The notes beneath the pieces were generated by a model. It searched no databases, was not told the origin of the DNA, and was given only the letters and a program-made list of their open reading frames with translations. Both the position numbers and the translations under genes were made by a program. From Nannocystis bainbridge (GTDB lineage Bacteria; Myxococcota_A; Polyangia; Nannocystales; Nannocystaceae), in contig NZ_JAQNDL010000003.1 of the NCBI RefSeq assembly GCF_028368995.1, forward strand, positions 868,001-932,000: a DNA stretch of 64,000 nt. Direction: 5' to 3'. Below, one piece after another: positions 33,246 to 41,678 of this stretch (positions are counted from its first letter, which is position 1; the number at the start of each line of letters is the position of its first letter).

Positions 33246-35294
33246 TCATCGCCGGCGTCGACGGGCGAATGCGAGCAGCACCAGCAGCAGGGCCGCCGGC
33301 GGGCGCGTTGTCGCGCGGCAGCCACAACCCTCGCCTGACCCCTCCGAACCGGCGGTCGCGCCCGAATCGCTCGCACCGCCGGTTTCGCTCGCATCGCCGC
33401 CCGTGAGGCCGCCGGCGGTCGGGTCGTCTCCGGTATTCGCCGTCGTGGTCGGGGCCGAGTCGCCGCCCGAGGGCTCGGGCCCGTCGGTGGGATCGCTACC
33501 GGTGGTCGGCCCGTCGCTCGTCGACCCGTCGCTGGTGCCCGGGCCGTCCGAGGTCTCGCCGTCGCTGGTCTCGCCGCCCGGGTCACCGCATTGCGGCGGC
33601 GGGGTGGTCTCGTCGACGCCCTCCGCCCGCGGGCCGTAATTCGGCGCGTCGCAGCCGGCCTCGAGCGCGCCGAGGTCGGGCGCCGCGCCGAGGAACCCGC
33701 CGTATCCGTGGAGCAGAGCGCCGGCGTCGACCGCGAGCGAGCTCGGGGACAGGCTCACGTCGACCGCCTCGACGACCGGCATGTAGCTGGTGGGCGCGAC
33801 GTAGCCGCTGGCGAAGATGTCGGCGGTGAGCAGGGTGCCGTGGGCCTCGAACACCCCGGCGGCCTGCATCGCCGCGAAGTCGGGGTAATCGCCGACGCCC
33901 TCGAACTCGAACGCGCCGTCGGGCCAGTAGCCGTTGTAGTCGATCACCGCGTTGTCGATCGGCGCGCTCAGCAGCACCGTCTGCCCGCCCTCCGGCTCGG
34001 CGCGGGTGACGTAGAGGTTGTTGACGAGGTGGAAATCGTGGGCGGTGTCGGTGGTCTGGACCTGATTGGCGCGGCTGGGGCTGACGAAGGTGTTGTGAAG
34101 GATCACCGCGCCGACGGTCTCGCCGGTGTCGCTGTTGGCGTGCAGCTTGGTCTGCTCGTCCTTGACGTTGACGACCACGTTGCGCAGCGCGTAGGCCGGG
34201 CCGCCGAAGATCGGCTGGAAGCTGAGCGGCGAATAGGAGTTGAGCAGCAGGTTGCGCATCGCCCGGGTGTTGCCGGCCGAGGCGTCGAGCTCGATCGCGT
34301 TGTCGTAGGCCGAGCGCGAGACGTTGCCGTAGATGTCGATCGCCCGCGCGCCGTCCTGCTCGGTCTTGATCGCGTCGCCCCAGCCGACCAGCTCGTTGTG
34401 ACAGACGACGTGGCCGAAGCCCTGGATGACGATGCCGTCGACGTTGGCGTTGACGCCGCCGTCGTCGGAGTAGACGTTCGGCCACGCCAGCGGGCCGGTG
34501 AGGGTGTTGTCGCAGAGGTAAAAATCGAGCTGGTCCTGACGCGCGCCGATGCCGAGGTTCACGTCCTCGATATGGAGGCGGCGGACGACGTTGCCCTCGG
34601 CGCCGGCGGTCTGGAAGCGAATGGCGCGGTTGGCGTTGCGGATCGTCAGGCGCTCGATGTGCACGTGACTGCCGTAGACCTCGAGCACGTTGCCGCCCGC
34701 GCCCTCGCCGTCGAGGATCGTGCCGGCCGTGCTGGCGCCGCGAACGACGATCGGGTCGTCGGCGGTGCCGCTGGCCTCGATCGACCAGGTGCCGCCATAG
34801 GTCCCCGCGGCCAGCTCGATGACGTCGCCCGGCTGGGCCGCGCCGAGGGCGTCACCGAGGCCGCCGGCGTCGCTGACCTGGATCACCTTGGGCGCGGCCG
34901 GATCGCCCGGCACCGGCCGGGTGCTGGCGGTCACCGTCCACGTCTCGTCGAGGCCGTCAGGGTCGCGGGCGTGCAGCTCGAGCTCGTAGGTGGTGTCGGG
35001 CCGCAGGTCGAACACGCTGCCGGCGAACTGCTGCGGCACCTGCAGGTTCACGACCTCGGGCCGCACGCGGAACAGCGGCGCGCCGACCTGCCACGCGGCC
35101 TCGCCCATGACGCGGTAGCGCAGCTCGATCGCGGCGTCACGATCGTCGTCGCCGGCGATCAGCACCTGCACGCCGAGAGTGACCACCGTGGGCCGGTCGA
35201 GCACGGTCTCGAGGATCTGCAGGTCGTCGGCGGCGCGCGCAGGCGCGGCAGTCGTGACGATGGCAGCAGCAGCGAGGAGCGGGATCGTACGCAT
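33246..35294 (-). CDS. secreted right-handed beta-helix protein with fibronectin-like start and MYXO-CTERM-like tail
   Basis: 682 residues. A signal peptide (LLAAAAIVTTAAPARA) is followed by a beta-sandwich domain of ~85 residues (YELELHARDPDGLDETW). A parallel beta-helix comes next (~110-480), with pectate-lyase-like coils such as GTYGGTWSIEASGTADDPIV, ILDGEGAGGNVLEV and NAIELDASAGNT. A GETSDG/TSDG/PTTG linker (~570-645) leads to the tail GCGCRA, a hydrophobic stretch (ALLLVLLAFA) and RRRRR. That tail is a MYXO-CTERM-type signal for Cys-dependent surface anchoring. The helix may bind or cleave polysaccharide; catalytic residues cannot be picked out. The gene has TACGCT 9 nt before the ATG and no ribosome site. 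Confidence 0.9.
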   Translation of the reverse strand: MRTIPLLAAAAIVTTAAPARAADDLQILETVLDRPTVVTLGVQVLIAGDDDRDAAIELRYRVMGEAAWQVGAPLFRVRPEVVNLQVPQQFAGSVFDLRPDTTYELELHARDPDGLDETWTVTASTRPVPGDPAAPKVIQVSDAGGLGDALGAAQPGDVIELAAGTYGGTWSIEASGTADDPIVVRGASTAGTILDGEGAGGNVLEVYGSHVHIERLTIRNANRAIRFQTAGAEGNVVRRLHIEDVNLGIGARQDQLDFYLCDNTLTGPLAWPNVYSDDGGVNANVDGIVIQGFGHVVCHNELVGWGDAIKTEQDGARAIDIYGNVSRSAYDNAIELDASAGNTRAMRNLLLNSYSPLSFQPIFGGPAYALRNVVVNVKDEQTKLHANSDTGETVGAVILHNTFVSPSRANQVQTTDTAHDFHLVNNLYVTRAEPEGGQTVLLSAPIDNAVIDYNGYWPDGAFEFEGVGDYPDFAAMQAAGVFEAHGTLLTADIFASGYVAPTSYMPVVEAVDVSLSPSSLAVDAGALLHGYGGFLGAAPDLGALEAGCDAPNYGPRAEGVDETTPPPQCGDPGGETSDGETSDGPGTSDGSTSDGPTTGSDPTDGPEPSGGDSAPTTTANTGDDPTAGGLTGGDASETGGASDSGATAGSEGSGEGCGCRATTRPPAALLLVLLAFARRRRR

Positions 35295-35303
35295 GCGCCA
35301 GGC

Positions 35304-35309
35304 AGCGTA
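35304..35309 (-). promoter_or_regulatory. -10-like box of a possible leaderless transcript (beta-helix gene)
   Basis: TACGCT on the minus strand ends 9 nt before the ATG at 35294. The same hexamer precedes the genes at 46859, 52007 and, at a longer distance, 38903. Confidence 0.5.
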
Positions 35310-35380
35310 GACAAAAACCGCGGGCGGTTGCGCCCGGGGCCGGGCCGGCGGACGTGGGCCAGGCCGGGGCCGCGGGCACA

Positions 35381-37063
35381 CTATTCGACGTCGAGCTCGA
35401 TGGTGTACTGCTGGTCGGCTCCGAGCAGGTAGCGATCGAACAGGGGCGAATAGCTCCGCACGTGCATGGTCTTGCCGTCGGGGAGGAGCTCGAGGAGGCG
35501 CAGGTAGCCCTCGCCGCCGAGCTCGCGCATCTGGTAGTTGGCGAGCATCTGGTGGACCACGTTGCCGCGGTCGTTGATGCTCTCGAGGTGACCGGTGCCG
35601 TCGCCGAGCACGTGGCCGTTGAGGGTCAGCACGAAGCGGTGGCGACGGACGAGCTTCTGCCACAGCTCCTCGCCGTCGTTGACCCCGCCGGGCGTGTTGT
35701 ACTCGTGCGGGTTGAAGTCCTGCGGCGACGTGCTGTCCTTGTGGTCGTAGCGGCGGTCGTTGTTGTTGAGATAGGCGTGGGTGACGAAGATGCCGAGGCG
35801 TTCGGGGTGCTGCTCCATCACCGTGTTGGCCCAGTCGACCACCTCGTCGCGCGGGCCCCACTCGAGCATCATGGCGATCCACTCGTGCCCGCCGGCGGTG
35901 AACAAATGATAGGTGTTGTCGAGCTTGCCCTTCTCGAACGCGCCGCCGAAATTGGGGCTCATCGCGGCGTCGTCGAAATCGAACCATTCGTTCATCTTGG
36001 TGCCGCGCGTCGAAGCGTCGCCCGACGGGCCATAGTCGTGGTTCCCGGGCACGATCCCGTACGGCACGACCCCGTCGAGCAGGCTCATCGAGCCGCTGGC
36101 ACGCTCCCACTCGAGCTCGGTGTTGTTGTTGACGATGTCGCCGAGGTGGAACGCGTAGGCGATGCCGAGCGCCTCGGCGTTGCGGGCGATCCACGCCGTC
36201 TGGGCGTCGAACACCCCGGGGTAGCGCAGCGAATAGACCTGGGTGTCGGGCAGCACCGCGAACACCGTCGAGCCTTCGGTGAACGGCAGCGACTGCGGCG
36301 GCGGCGTCGGCCGGATCGGCAGCGTCTCGCGCACGCACACGCCCTCGACGTGGGCGGCGAGGTTGGCGAAGAAGTTGGTGATGAACGCCTCCTGCTGCAG
36401 GTCCGAGCCCATCGGCGCGTCGAGCGGCAGCGTCGACAGCAAGATCCGCCCCTGGCCGTACGCGCCCTCGAGCAGCGCCCCGTTCGAGCCGTCGCCCGCG
36501 CCCGCTAGCACGATCTCGAAGCCGCCCTGCTCGACGAACGCCTCGCGCCCGAGCTCGCCGCGCCAGGCCAGCCGCCCGCCGTCGATCTCGACCCCCGCGA
36601 GCAGCGGATGGTCGGGCTCCAGCACCTCGAGCTCGACCAGCTTGGCGCGCGCCCGCCGGGCCGTGTGCGTGGTCGGCAAGAACGGCGGCTCGGCCTCGGC
36701 CTCGGCCGACTGCGCCAGCTCGAGCAGGACGTTGGCCTCGTCGACGAAGAAATACAGGTCGTCGGCGTAGCTCTGCATGTACCCGGGGTACTCGGGCAGC
36801 TCGGTGGCGCCCGAGCCGAACACGATCAGCCCGTCGAGGCCCCACGGCGAGCGGTCGAGCGGCAGCGGCTCGACGATGAAGCCGGCGAACTCGAGGCGCT
36901 CGCGCACGCCGTCGTAGTCGGGGGCCATCACCCACGCGCGCGGCTCCCCGTTGCCGCAAGGCAACACCTCGACGACTTCGGGCGGGGGCGCCACCTGGCA
37001 AGCCGCCGACGACACGTATCCACCGAGGAAGAGGCCCGCGCGCACGCTCCGACGAAACGCCAT
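35381..37063 (-). CDS. calcineurin-like metallophosphoesterase lipoprotein
   Basis: 560 residues with a lipoprotein signal (FLGGYVSSAAC). Residues ~25-265 form a domain with GSGATELPEYPGYMQS, HPLLAGVEIDGG and an ATP-grasp/ThuA-like feel (QGRILLSTLPLDAP), possibly a glutamine-amidotransferase-like fold. The metallophosphoesterase domain (~268-560) has all the metal motifs: LPDTQVYS (near 273), HLGDIVNNN, GNHDYG (near 344), FVTHAYLNNN and LNGHVLGD (near 484). It hydrolyses phosphate esters with two metals, outside the cytoplasm. The substrate is unknown. It lies 86 bp upstream of the beta-helix gene in the same direction. It has a TAGGCT box 6 nt before its ATG and no ribosome site. Confidence 0.92.
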   Translation of the reverse strand: MAFRRSVRAGLFLGGYVSSAACQVAPPPEVVEVLPCGNGEPRAWVMAPDYDGVRERLEFAGFIVEPLPLDRSPWGLDGLIVFGSGATELPEYPGYMQSYADDLYFFVDEANVLLELAQSAEAEAEPPFLPTTHTARRARAKLVELEVLEPDHPLLAGVEIDGGRLAWRGELGREAFVEQGGFEIVLAGAGDGSNGALLEGAYGQGRILLSTLPLDAPMGSDLQQEAFITNFFANLAAHVEGVCVRETLPIRPTPPPQSLPFTEGSTVFAVLPDTQVYSLRYPGVFDAQTAWIARNAEALGIAYAFHLGDIVNNNTELEWERASGSMSLLDGVVPYGIVPGNHDYGPSGDASTRGTKMNEWFDFDDAAMSPNFGGAFEKGKLDNTYHLFTAGGHEWIAMMLEWGPRDEVVDWANTVMEQHPERLGIFVTHAYLNNNDRRYDHKDSTSPQDFNPHEYNTPGGVNDGEELWQKLVRRHRFVLTLNGHVLGDGTGHLESINDRGNVVHQMLANYQMRELGGEGYLRLLELLPDGKTMHVRSYSPLFDRYLLGADQQYTIELDVE

Positions 37064-37069
37064 GGACCG

Positions 37070-37075
37070 AGCCTA
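37070..37075 (-). promoter_or_regulatory. -10-like box of a possible leaderless transcript (metallophosphoesterase)
   Basis: TAGGCT on the minus strand, within GATAGGCT, ends 6 nt before the ATG at 37063. Confidence 0.45.
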
Positions 37076-37178
37076 TCAACGTCGTGCATCGGCACGGCGG
37101 AGGCTCTGCAATTTTTCGCCCGCGATTGTCACGACCACGTGCCGGCGGTGCACGCCGGCTCGCGGGTCGACCTTGCGC

Positions 37179-37736
37179 TTATGGAAGGATCGGCTGGGTC
37201 GTGCCCGACGGCGCGCGAATGACCCCACATGCCAGCCGCGCGCCCGAGTTGCCGGCCGGATCGGTGATCAGGTCGTCCGCATCGGCGTGCACCACCATCG
37301 ATCGTCCGAGCACCCCGCGCGGCCCGGCGTCGAGCGTGATGATGTCGGTGGTCATGGCGATCGCGGCCCGCCCGGCGCCGTCGGCCTCGATGTTGCCGAG
37401 GTCGCCGAGGTGGTGATCGGGGCCCTCTGGCCCGCCGTGGTGCTTGTGCTCGGGGTTGAAGTGCGGCCCGGCGCTGCTGCCGTCGGCGGCCGAGCAGTCG
37501 CCGAACTCATGGATGTGAAATCCGTGGGGCCCGGGCGTGAGGCCCTGGATCTGCGCGCGCACCCGCAGGCGATTGGCGGTGACGCGGGTGAACTGGACGG
37601 TCCCGCGCACGCCGCTGCCAGCCAGCGGCTCCAGCGTGGCGATGGCCGCTCCCTCCTCGCCGCTGGTCCAGCAGGCGAGCGACCCCAACAGCGATAGCAG
37701 CGACGAAGCGACGATGAGCGAGGCGAATGGGCGCAT
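37179..37736 (-). CDS. sodC: Cu/Zn superoxide dismutase, lipoprotein form
   Basis: 185 residues. The signal peptide and lipobox are LLSLLGSLAC (Cys22), so the enzyme is anchored in the envelope. The Cu and Zn ligands are intact: HIHEFGDC, GPHFNPEHKHHG, HHLGDLGN and VVHADADDL. The disulfide Cys (FGDC and RLACGVI) and the active-site Arg in NSGARLACG are also present. It converts superoxide to peroxide and oxygen outside the cytoplasm. The ATG at 37736 follows GAGGAT. It is monocistronic. The upstream 441 bp hold a hairpin-repeat array, and its 3' end faces the 5' region of the metallophosphoesterase gene. Confidence 0.96.
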   Translation of the reverse strand: MRPFASLIVASSLLSLLGSLACWTSGEEGAAIATLEPLAGSGVRGTVQFTRVTANRLRVRAQIQGLTPGPHGFHIHEFGDCSAADGSSAGPHFNPEHKHHGGPEGPDHHLGDLGNIEADGAGRAAIAMTTDIITLDAGPRGVLGRSMVVHADADDLITDPAGNSGARLACGVIRAPSGTTQPILP

Positions 37737-38177
37737 GGTGAAATCCTCGATCCGCAAGCGTGGGCCGACCTCCGACACCGGCAACCACGCGCCCCAGCCG
37801 ACCCCCGCGTATCCCCGGTCGTCCGCTCGCCCCACTCCATCGATTCCTGTAGAGACCGTCACGTCCCGCCGGCGGCGGCTCCGCGAGTCCGACGCCGGAG
37901 GGAGGATCTCCGCGAGCCTGCTCGGGCGCAGGCGCGGCCCCCGACACCGCCAAGGCCGCCCGGCCGGCCGCGGAATCTGGCCCTTACCGCGGCGAGCGCC
38001 GCGCCGCGGCATGGCCGCAGGTTTGGGTACAAAAGGACATGCTCGTTTGGACATGTCCTCGTGTACATGTTCCTTCAAACATGCCCGATCGGGCATATCT
38101 CCGGCATGGCGCCTCGCGGACGGCGCTCCTGGCGAAGCGGCCCCGGTTCGTCGTCGAGGCGCGGCCGCCTCCGCAGG
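37737..38177. other. 441 bp intergenic region with a hairpin-repeat array
   Basis: No supportable gene. It contains the sodC promoter region on its left and the 75-bp repeat array 38035-38109 on its right, near the 3' end of the SUKH gene. The middle is uniformly GC-rich without motif. Confidence 0.6.
38035..38109. repeat. array of CATGTCC-type hairpins
   Basis: Units run GGACATGCTCGTTTGGACAT, GTCCTCGTGTACATG, TTCCTTCAAACATG, CCCGATCGGGCAT and end near CCGGCATGG. It lies downstream of the SUKH gene (minus strand) and upstream of sodC. Confidence 0.9.
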
Positions 38178-38903
38178 TCAGCCGATGAGTTCGCCCCAGA
38201 ACGGGATCGCGGCGACGGCGTCGAAGTCGGTGGCGGACCGCTCGTATTCGACCCCGACGAAGCCATGCAGCTCGGCGAGCAGATAGTCGCGGAGGTCGTG
38301 GCCGTAGACGATGATGTCGCTCTGCCACACCGACAGCACCAGCGTCGGCCCCTCGGCGAGCACGTGGCGGTGACCGTAGATCGGCAGCAGCCGCGGTGCA
38401 CCGGCCACCAGCGCCGCCACGCGGGCGCGCCGCTGGTCCGCTTCGCCGGGCCGCGGGCCCCAGCTGTCGCGCCACAGCGCATTCGCCTCGACGTCGAATA
38501 CCAGCCCGTCGAGCACCTCGGCGAGCGCTGCCTGAATCGCCGCCTCGTCGCGCTGCCAGTGGTAGAAGCCGGGCTCTTCGCGCGGCACCAGGCGATCGTC
38601 GGCGGCGAACCCCGCGCCTCCCATCCACGGCTCGGTCGCGTGCAGCAGCTGCAAGAACGGGCGATGATCGGCCGGGAAGCGGACCGCGAATCGTCGCTCG
38701 ATCTGCGCCAGCTCGGCGTCGGACAGCCCGCCCGTCCACCGGGTCCCGCGGCGCCAGTGCGAGCCGCCCACGCCCCACGCCTCGTAGTCCGCGAGCGTCG
38801 GCTCCTCTTCCCGGCTCCACGCCTCCTCGGTCGCGGCGCCCAGCCACCGCAGGAACGGCTCGCCGAACTCGCCCGGGACCTCACTGCTGCGACGCTTCGC
38901 CAT
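38178..38903 (-). CDS. SUKH (SMI1/KNR4)-family protein
   Basis: 241 residues, soluble, without a signal peptide. The core GGLSDAELAQIERRFAVRF followed by PADHRPFLQLLHATEP is the signature of the SMI1/KNR4 superfamily. A Trp-rich stretch (FYHWQRDEAAI) and LSVWQSDIIVYGHDLRDYLL close the fold. In bacteria many SUKH proteins are immunity factors against contact-delivered nuclease toxins, but many stand alone. No toxin gene with a polymorphic-toxin architecture lies beside it, so the immunity role is open. TACGCT lies 15 nt before the ATG. Confidence 0.85.
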   Translation of the reverse strand: MAKRRSSEVPGEFGEPFLRWLGAATEEAWSREEEPTLADYEAWGVGGSHWRRGTRWTGGLSDAELAQIERRFAVRFPADHRPFLQLLHATEPWMGGAGFAADDRLVPREEPGFYHWQRDEAAIQAALAEVLDGLVFDVEANALWRDSWGPRPGEADQRRARVAALVAGAPRLLPIYGHRHVLAEGPTLVLSVWQSDIIVYGHDLRDYLLAELHGFVGVEYERSATDFDAVAAIPFWGELIG

Positions 38904-39162
38904 CGATCGCTCGGGGGCAGCGTATCACACGGTCATCCGGCCATGATCTGCGGTGCCCCTGCGGGCAGCCGCGCGAGCATCCGCCGCGATGGCGGCGCCG
39001 TCTTTTTTCCAGAAGAGAGTCGATCCGCGGCTGCTCGCGCGGCCGCGCCGGGCACTTCGAGGCCGGCGGCCGCGAGCCACGACACGAGCACGAGGGAGCT
39101 GGCGCGCCTGATGAGCGACGTCTCGCGCCGGCGCGCGGCCCGTCGCAATCGGCCGATCCCGC

Positions 39163-40167
39163 TCAGGCTTTCTCGGCCGCGGCGACCAGCTCGGGCGCGA
39201 ACAGCTGCTGCAGGTCGGAGCCCTCGAGCTTGACGAAGCCGAGCTTCTGCGCGTCCTCGGCGCTGCGCACCAGGGCCTCCGGCACCGGGTCCGACGTGAA
39301 CTCGAGGTTCTGCCACGCGCGGTCGATCGTCGCCGGCGCCAGGGCCTTGCCCGTGACCTTCTTGATCGCCGCGTTGGCGACCTCCCGGGCCTCGCCGGCG
39401 TTCGCCGCGATCCACTTGTTGGCGGCCACGTGGCCGCGCACCAGCGCCTGCAGGGTGGCCCGGCGGGCCTCGATCTGGCCCTTGCGCGCCAGCAGCACCG
39501 TGGTCGTGTAGCGGCGCTCGGGCCACAGGTCGCGCTCGTCGATCAGCACCTTGCCGCCGCCCTCGAGGATCAGGCGGGTCGCCCACGGCTCGGGCACCCA
39601 CGCGCCGGCGATCTCGCCCGACTGGAAGCTCTCGAGCGTCTGTGCGTTCTCCTGCGGGGTGACGCTGACATCGCCGCCGCCGAACTCGTCGACCTTGAAG
39701 CCCTGGCCGATGAGCCATGTCCGGAGGGCCACGTCCTGGGTCCCGCCGAGCTGCGGGGTGCTGACCTTCTTGCCGCGCAGGTCGGCCGCGCCGGCGATCT
39801 CGGGGCGGACGACGAAGAACGCCCCGCCGGTGGCCGCGCCGGCGATCACCTTGACCTCGCCCTTCGACTTGACGAACGCGTTGACGGCCGGGTTGGGGCC
39901 GACGTACGTGGCATCGAGCGCCCCCGACAGCAGCGCCTCGATCGCCGCCGGGCCGGCGTTGAACGTGAACGTCTCCAGCGCCGTGCCCTCGGCCTGCAGC
40001 GCCTCGCGGAACAGCCCGCGCTCGACCCCGACCAGCGCGGTCGCGTGGGTGATGTTGGGGAAGTAGCCGAGCCGCAGCGCCCCGGTGTTCTCGCTCGACG
40101 GGCGACACGCGCCGGCGAGGGCGAGGGCGGGCAGGCTGGCGACGAAGCTGCGGCGGGTCAGGGGCAT
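39163..40167 (-). CDS. ABC-type substrate-binding lipoprotein (nitrate/sulfonate/taurine family)
   Basis: 334 residues from the ATG at 40167 (MPLTRRSFVASLPALALAGAC). The two-Arg motif and a lipobox Cys suggest Tat export and lipid anchoring. The fold is that of SsuA/TauA-type binding proteins: LRLGYFPNITHATALVGVER, GPAAIEALLSGALDATYVG, PEIAGAADLRGKKV and QSGEIAGAWVPEPWA. Such proteins bind sulfonates, nitrate or related small anions. The permease and ATPase that should work with it are not in the window. It is divergent from an OprP/O-like porin (103 bp gap), a sensible functional pair for anion uptake. The longer frame up to 40272 would place the signal internally. Confidence 0.93.
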   Translation of the reverse strand: MPLTRRSFVASLPALALAGACRPSSENTGALRLGYFPNITHATALVGVERGLFREALQAEGTALETFTFNAGPAAIEALLSGALDATYVGPNPAVNAFVKSKGEVKVIAGAATGGAFFVVRPEIAGAADLRGKKVSTPQLGGTQDVALRTWLIGQGFKVDEFGGGDVSVTPQENAQTLESFQSGEIAGAWVPEPWATRLILEGGGKVLIDERDLWPERRYTTTVLLARKGQIEARRATLQALVRGHVAANKWIAANAGEAREVANAAIKKVTGKALAPATIDRAWQNLEFTSDPVPEALVRSAEDAQKLGFVKLEGSDLQQLFAPELVAAAEKA

Positions 40168-40270
40168 GGCGGAAGGAGGTTTACCATAATGGATATTCTC
40201 CAGCATACTGAACAACGTCGCCCTGGCCTTGCGACGCCCTCCTGCGCTACCTCTCGGCCCCCCGCGCGTC

Positions 40271-41506
40271 ATGCTCCAATTGCTCCTGCTCGCCGCGCTC
40301 GCCCCGCCGCCGCCCGCGCCTGCCCCCGATCCGGACCGCTTCTATCCGCCGGCGCGCGAGCACCTGCTGCTCGCCCCGGGCACCGTCGGCGACGGCCCGC
40401 TCAAGTTCACCGCGGGCAAGGGCCTCGAGGTCAAGAGCAAGGACGGCCGCTACGCCCTGTCGCTGAGCCTGCGCACCGGCTTCATGTACAGCGGGCGGCG
40501 CCAGGGCGGGGCGGCCTACGAGCACGCGTTCGAGATCCGGCGCCTGCGCCTGGTCTTCTCCGGCAACGTGTTCAGCAAGAGCATCAAGTACTTCGTGCAG
40601 CTGGCCGTGGCCCCGCGCGAGCTCAACTTCGTCGACGGGGTCGCGCGCGCCGGCCCGCTGCTCGACAACTACGTGGTGTTCGACCGCCTGCGCGACGCCA
40701 ACCTGCGGATCGGCATCTACCGGGTCATGTACACCCGCGAGCGCAACATCGCCGACATCAACCCGCTGCTGGTCGACCGCTCGCTGGCCAACGGCGAGTT
40801 CAACGTCGACCGCGACATCGGCCTCGACGTGCGCTCGGAGGACCTCGGCGGCCTCGGCAAATTGCGCTACTACGCCGGCGTCTTCATGGGCGACGGGCGC
40901 GATCAGAACCGGTTCAGCGACCCGGGCCTGATGTACACCGCGCGCCTCGATTTCCTGCCGTTCGGACTGTTCGACGACTACGAGGCCAGCGACCAGACCC
41001 GCCTGCGAAGGCCGAGGCTCAGCCTCGGGTTCGCCTACGCCTTCAACGACCGCGCCCGCAACAACCGCGGGGTGCTCGGCAGCCCGCCGGCCGACGGCGG
41101 TAGCACCAACTATCACAACCTCACCACCGACATGATGTTCAAGTGGGCCGGCTTCAGCCTCGAGGCCGCGTTCCTGTGGCGCGACGGCCGGCGCAACCCC
41201 GGCGGGGCGGTCGACGACATGGGCGCTCCGCTGCCCGTCGAGGCCGCGCGCAACGGTCGCGGCTGGATGATGCAGGCGGCCTTCCTCATCCCGCGGACCG
41301 GCCTCGAGCCCGCCATCCGCACCAGCGGGATCCGCGGACTCGGCGTGACCTCGATGCCCGACCGCAACGAGCTCGGCGGCGGCCTCAATTATTACTTCGC
41401 GGGTCACAACCTGAAGCTCCAGCTCGACTGGTTCCGCACCTGGGACCGCGGCGCCGCCGATCTGGCCGCCGACCTGGTCCGCCTGCAGCTTCAGGTCGCG
41501 CTGTGA
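40271..41506 (+). CDS. OprP/OprO-like porin
   Basis: 411 residues with a short signal peptide (MLQLLLLAALAPPPPAPA). The rest alternates beta strands with conserved elements of phosphate-selective-porin-like proteins: GRYALSLSLRTGFMYSG, FEIRRLRLVFSGNVF, LRIGIYRVMYTRERN, LGKLRYYAGVFMGDGRDQN and a final LVRLQLQVAL strand. It ends in a hydrophobic residue (Leu), as expected for assembly. It forms an outer-membrane channel, probably for anions. Pairing with the divergent substrate-binding protein supports a role in uptake of phosphate, sulfonate or similar. The ATG at 40271 was preferred over a TTG at 40229. Confidence 0.88.
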   Translation: MLQLLLLAALAPPPPAPAPDPDRFYPPAREHLLLAPGTVGDGPLKFTAGKGLEVKSKDGRYALSLSLRTGFMYSGRRQGGAAYEHAFEIRRLRLVFSGNVFSKSIKYFVQLAVAPRELNFVDGVARAGPLLDNYVVFDRLRDANLRIGIYRVMYTRERNIADINPLLVDRSLANGEFNVDRDIGLDVRSEDLGGLGKLRYYAGVFMGDGRDQNRFSDPGLMYTARLDFLPFGLFDDYEASDQTRLRRPRLSLGFAYAFNDRARNNRGVLGSPPADGGSTNYHNLTTDMMFKWAGFSLEAAFLWRDGRRNPGGAVDDMGAPLPVEAARNGRGWMMQAAFLIPRTGLEPAIRTSGIRGLGVTSMPDRNELGGGLNYYFAGHNLKLQLDWFRTWDRGAADLAADLVRLQLQVAL

Positions 41507-41649
41507 CCGGCGGCCCATCATCGTTTCGCGGTTCGAGAACGCCGTCAGCCTCGCCGCCCGGGCGCTGACGCGCCTTGACCCGCGCGCAGGTCCTGCCCAT
41601 ACGGCTGACGTGCAGGTGGTGCCGGTGGAGCTGGGCGACCGGTCATTCG

Positions 41650-41677
41650 CAGGACATGTCCCCGAGGACATGTCACG
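41650..41677. repeat. hairpin repeat at the start of a kinase gene
   Basis: AGGACATGTCCCCGAGGACATG + TCACG: a CATGTCC-CCGA-GGACATG stem-loop ends 2 bp before the ATG at 41679 and contains an alternative ATG at 41670. Confidence 0.85.
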
Positions 41678-41678
41678 A

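Noticed and set aside
38178..38903. Toxin-immunity pair with the SUKH protein
   Set aside because: No adjacent toxin-like gene; neighbours are sodC and a substrate-binding protein, so only the family call is kept.
40173..40191. Perfect AAGGAGGT followed 8 nt later by ATG on the plus strand, upstream of the porin
   Set aside because: The frame (MDILQHTEQ...) is out of phase with the porin and runs on inside it with poor composition; no convincing leader peptide. It might still affect translation.
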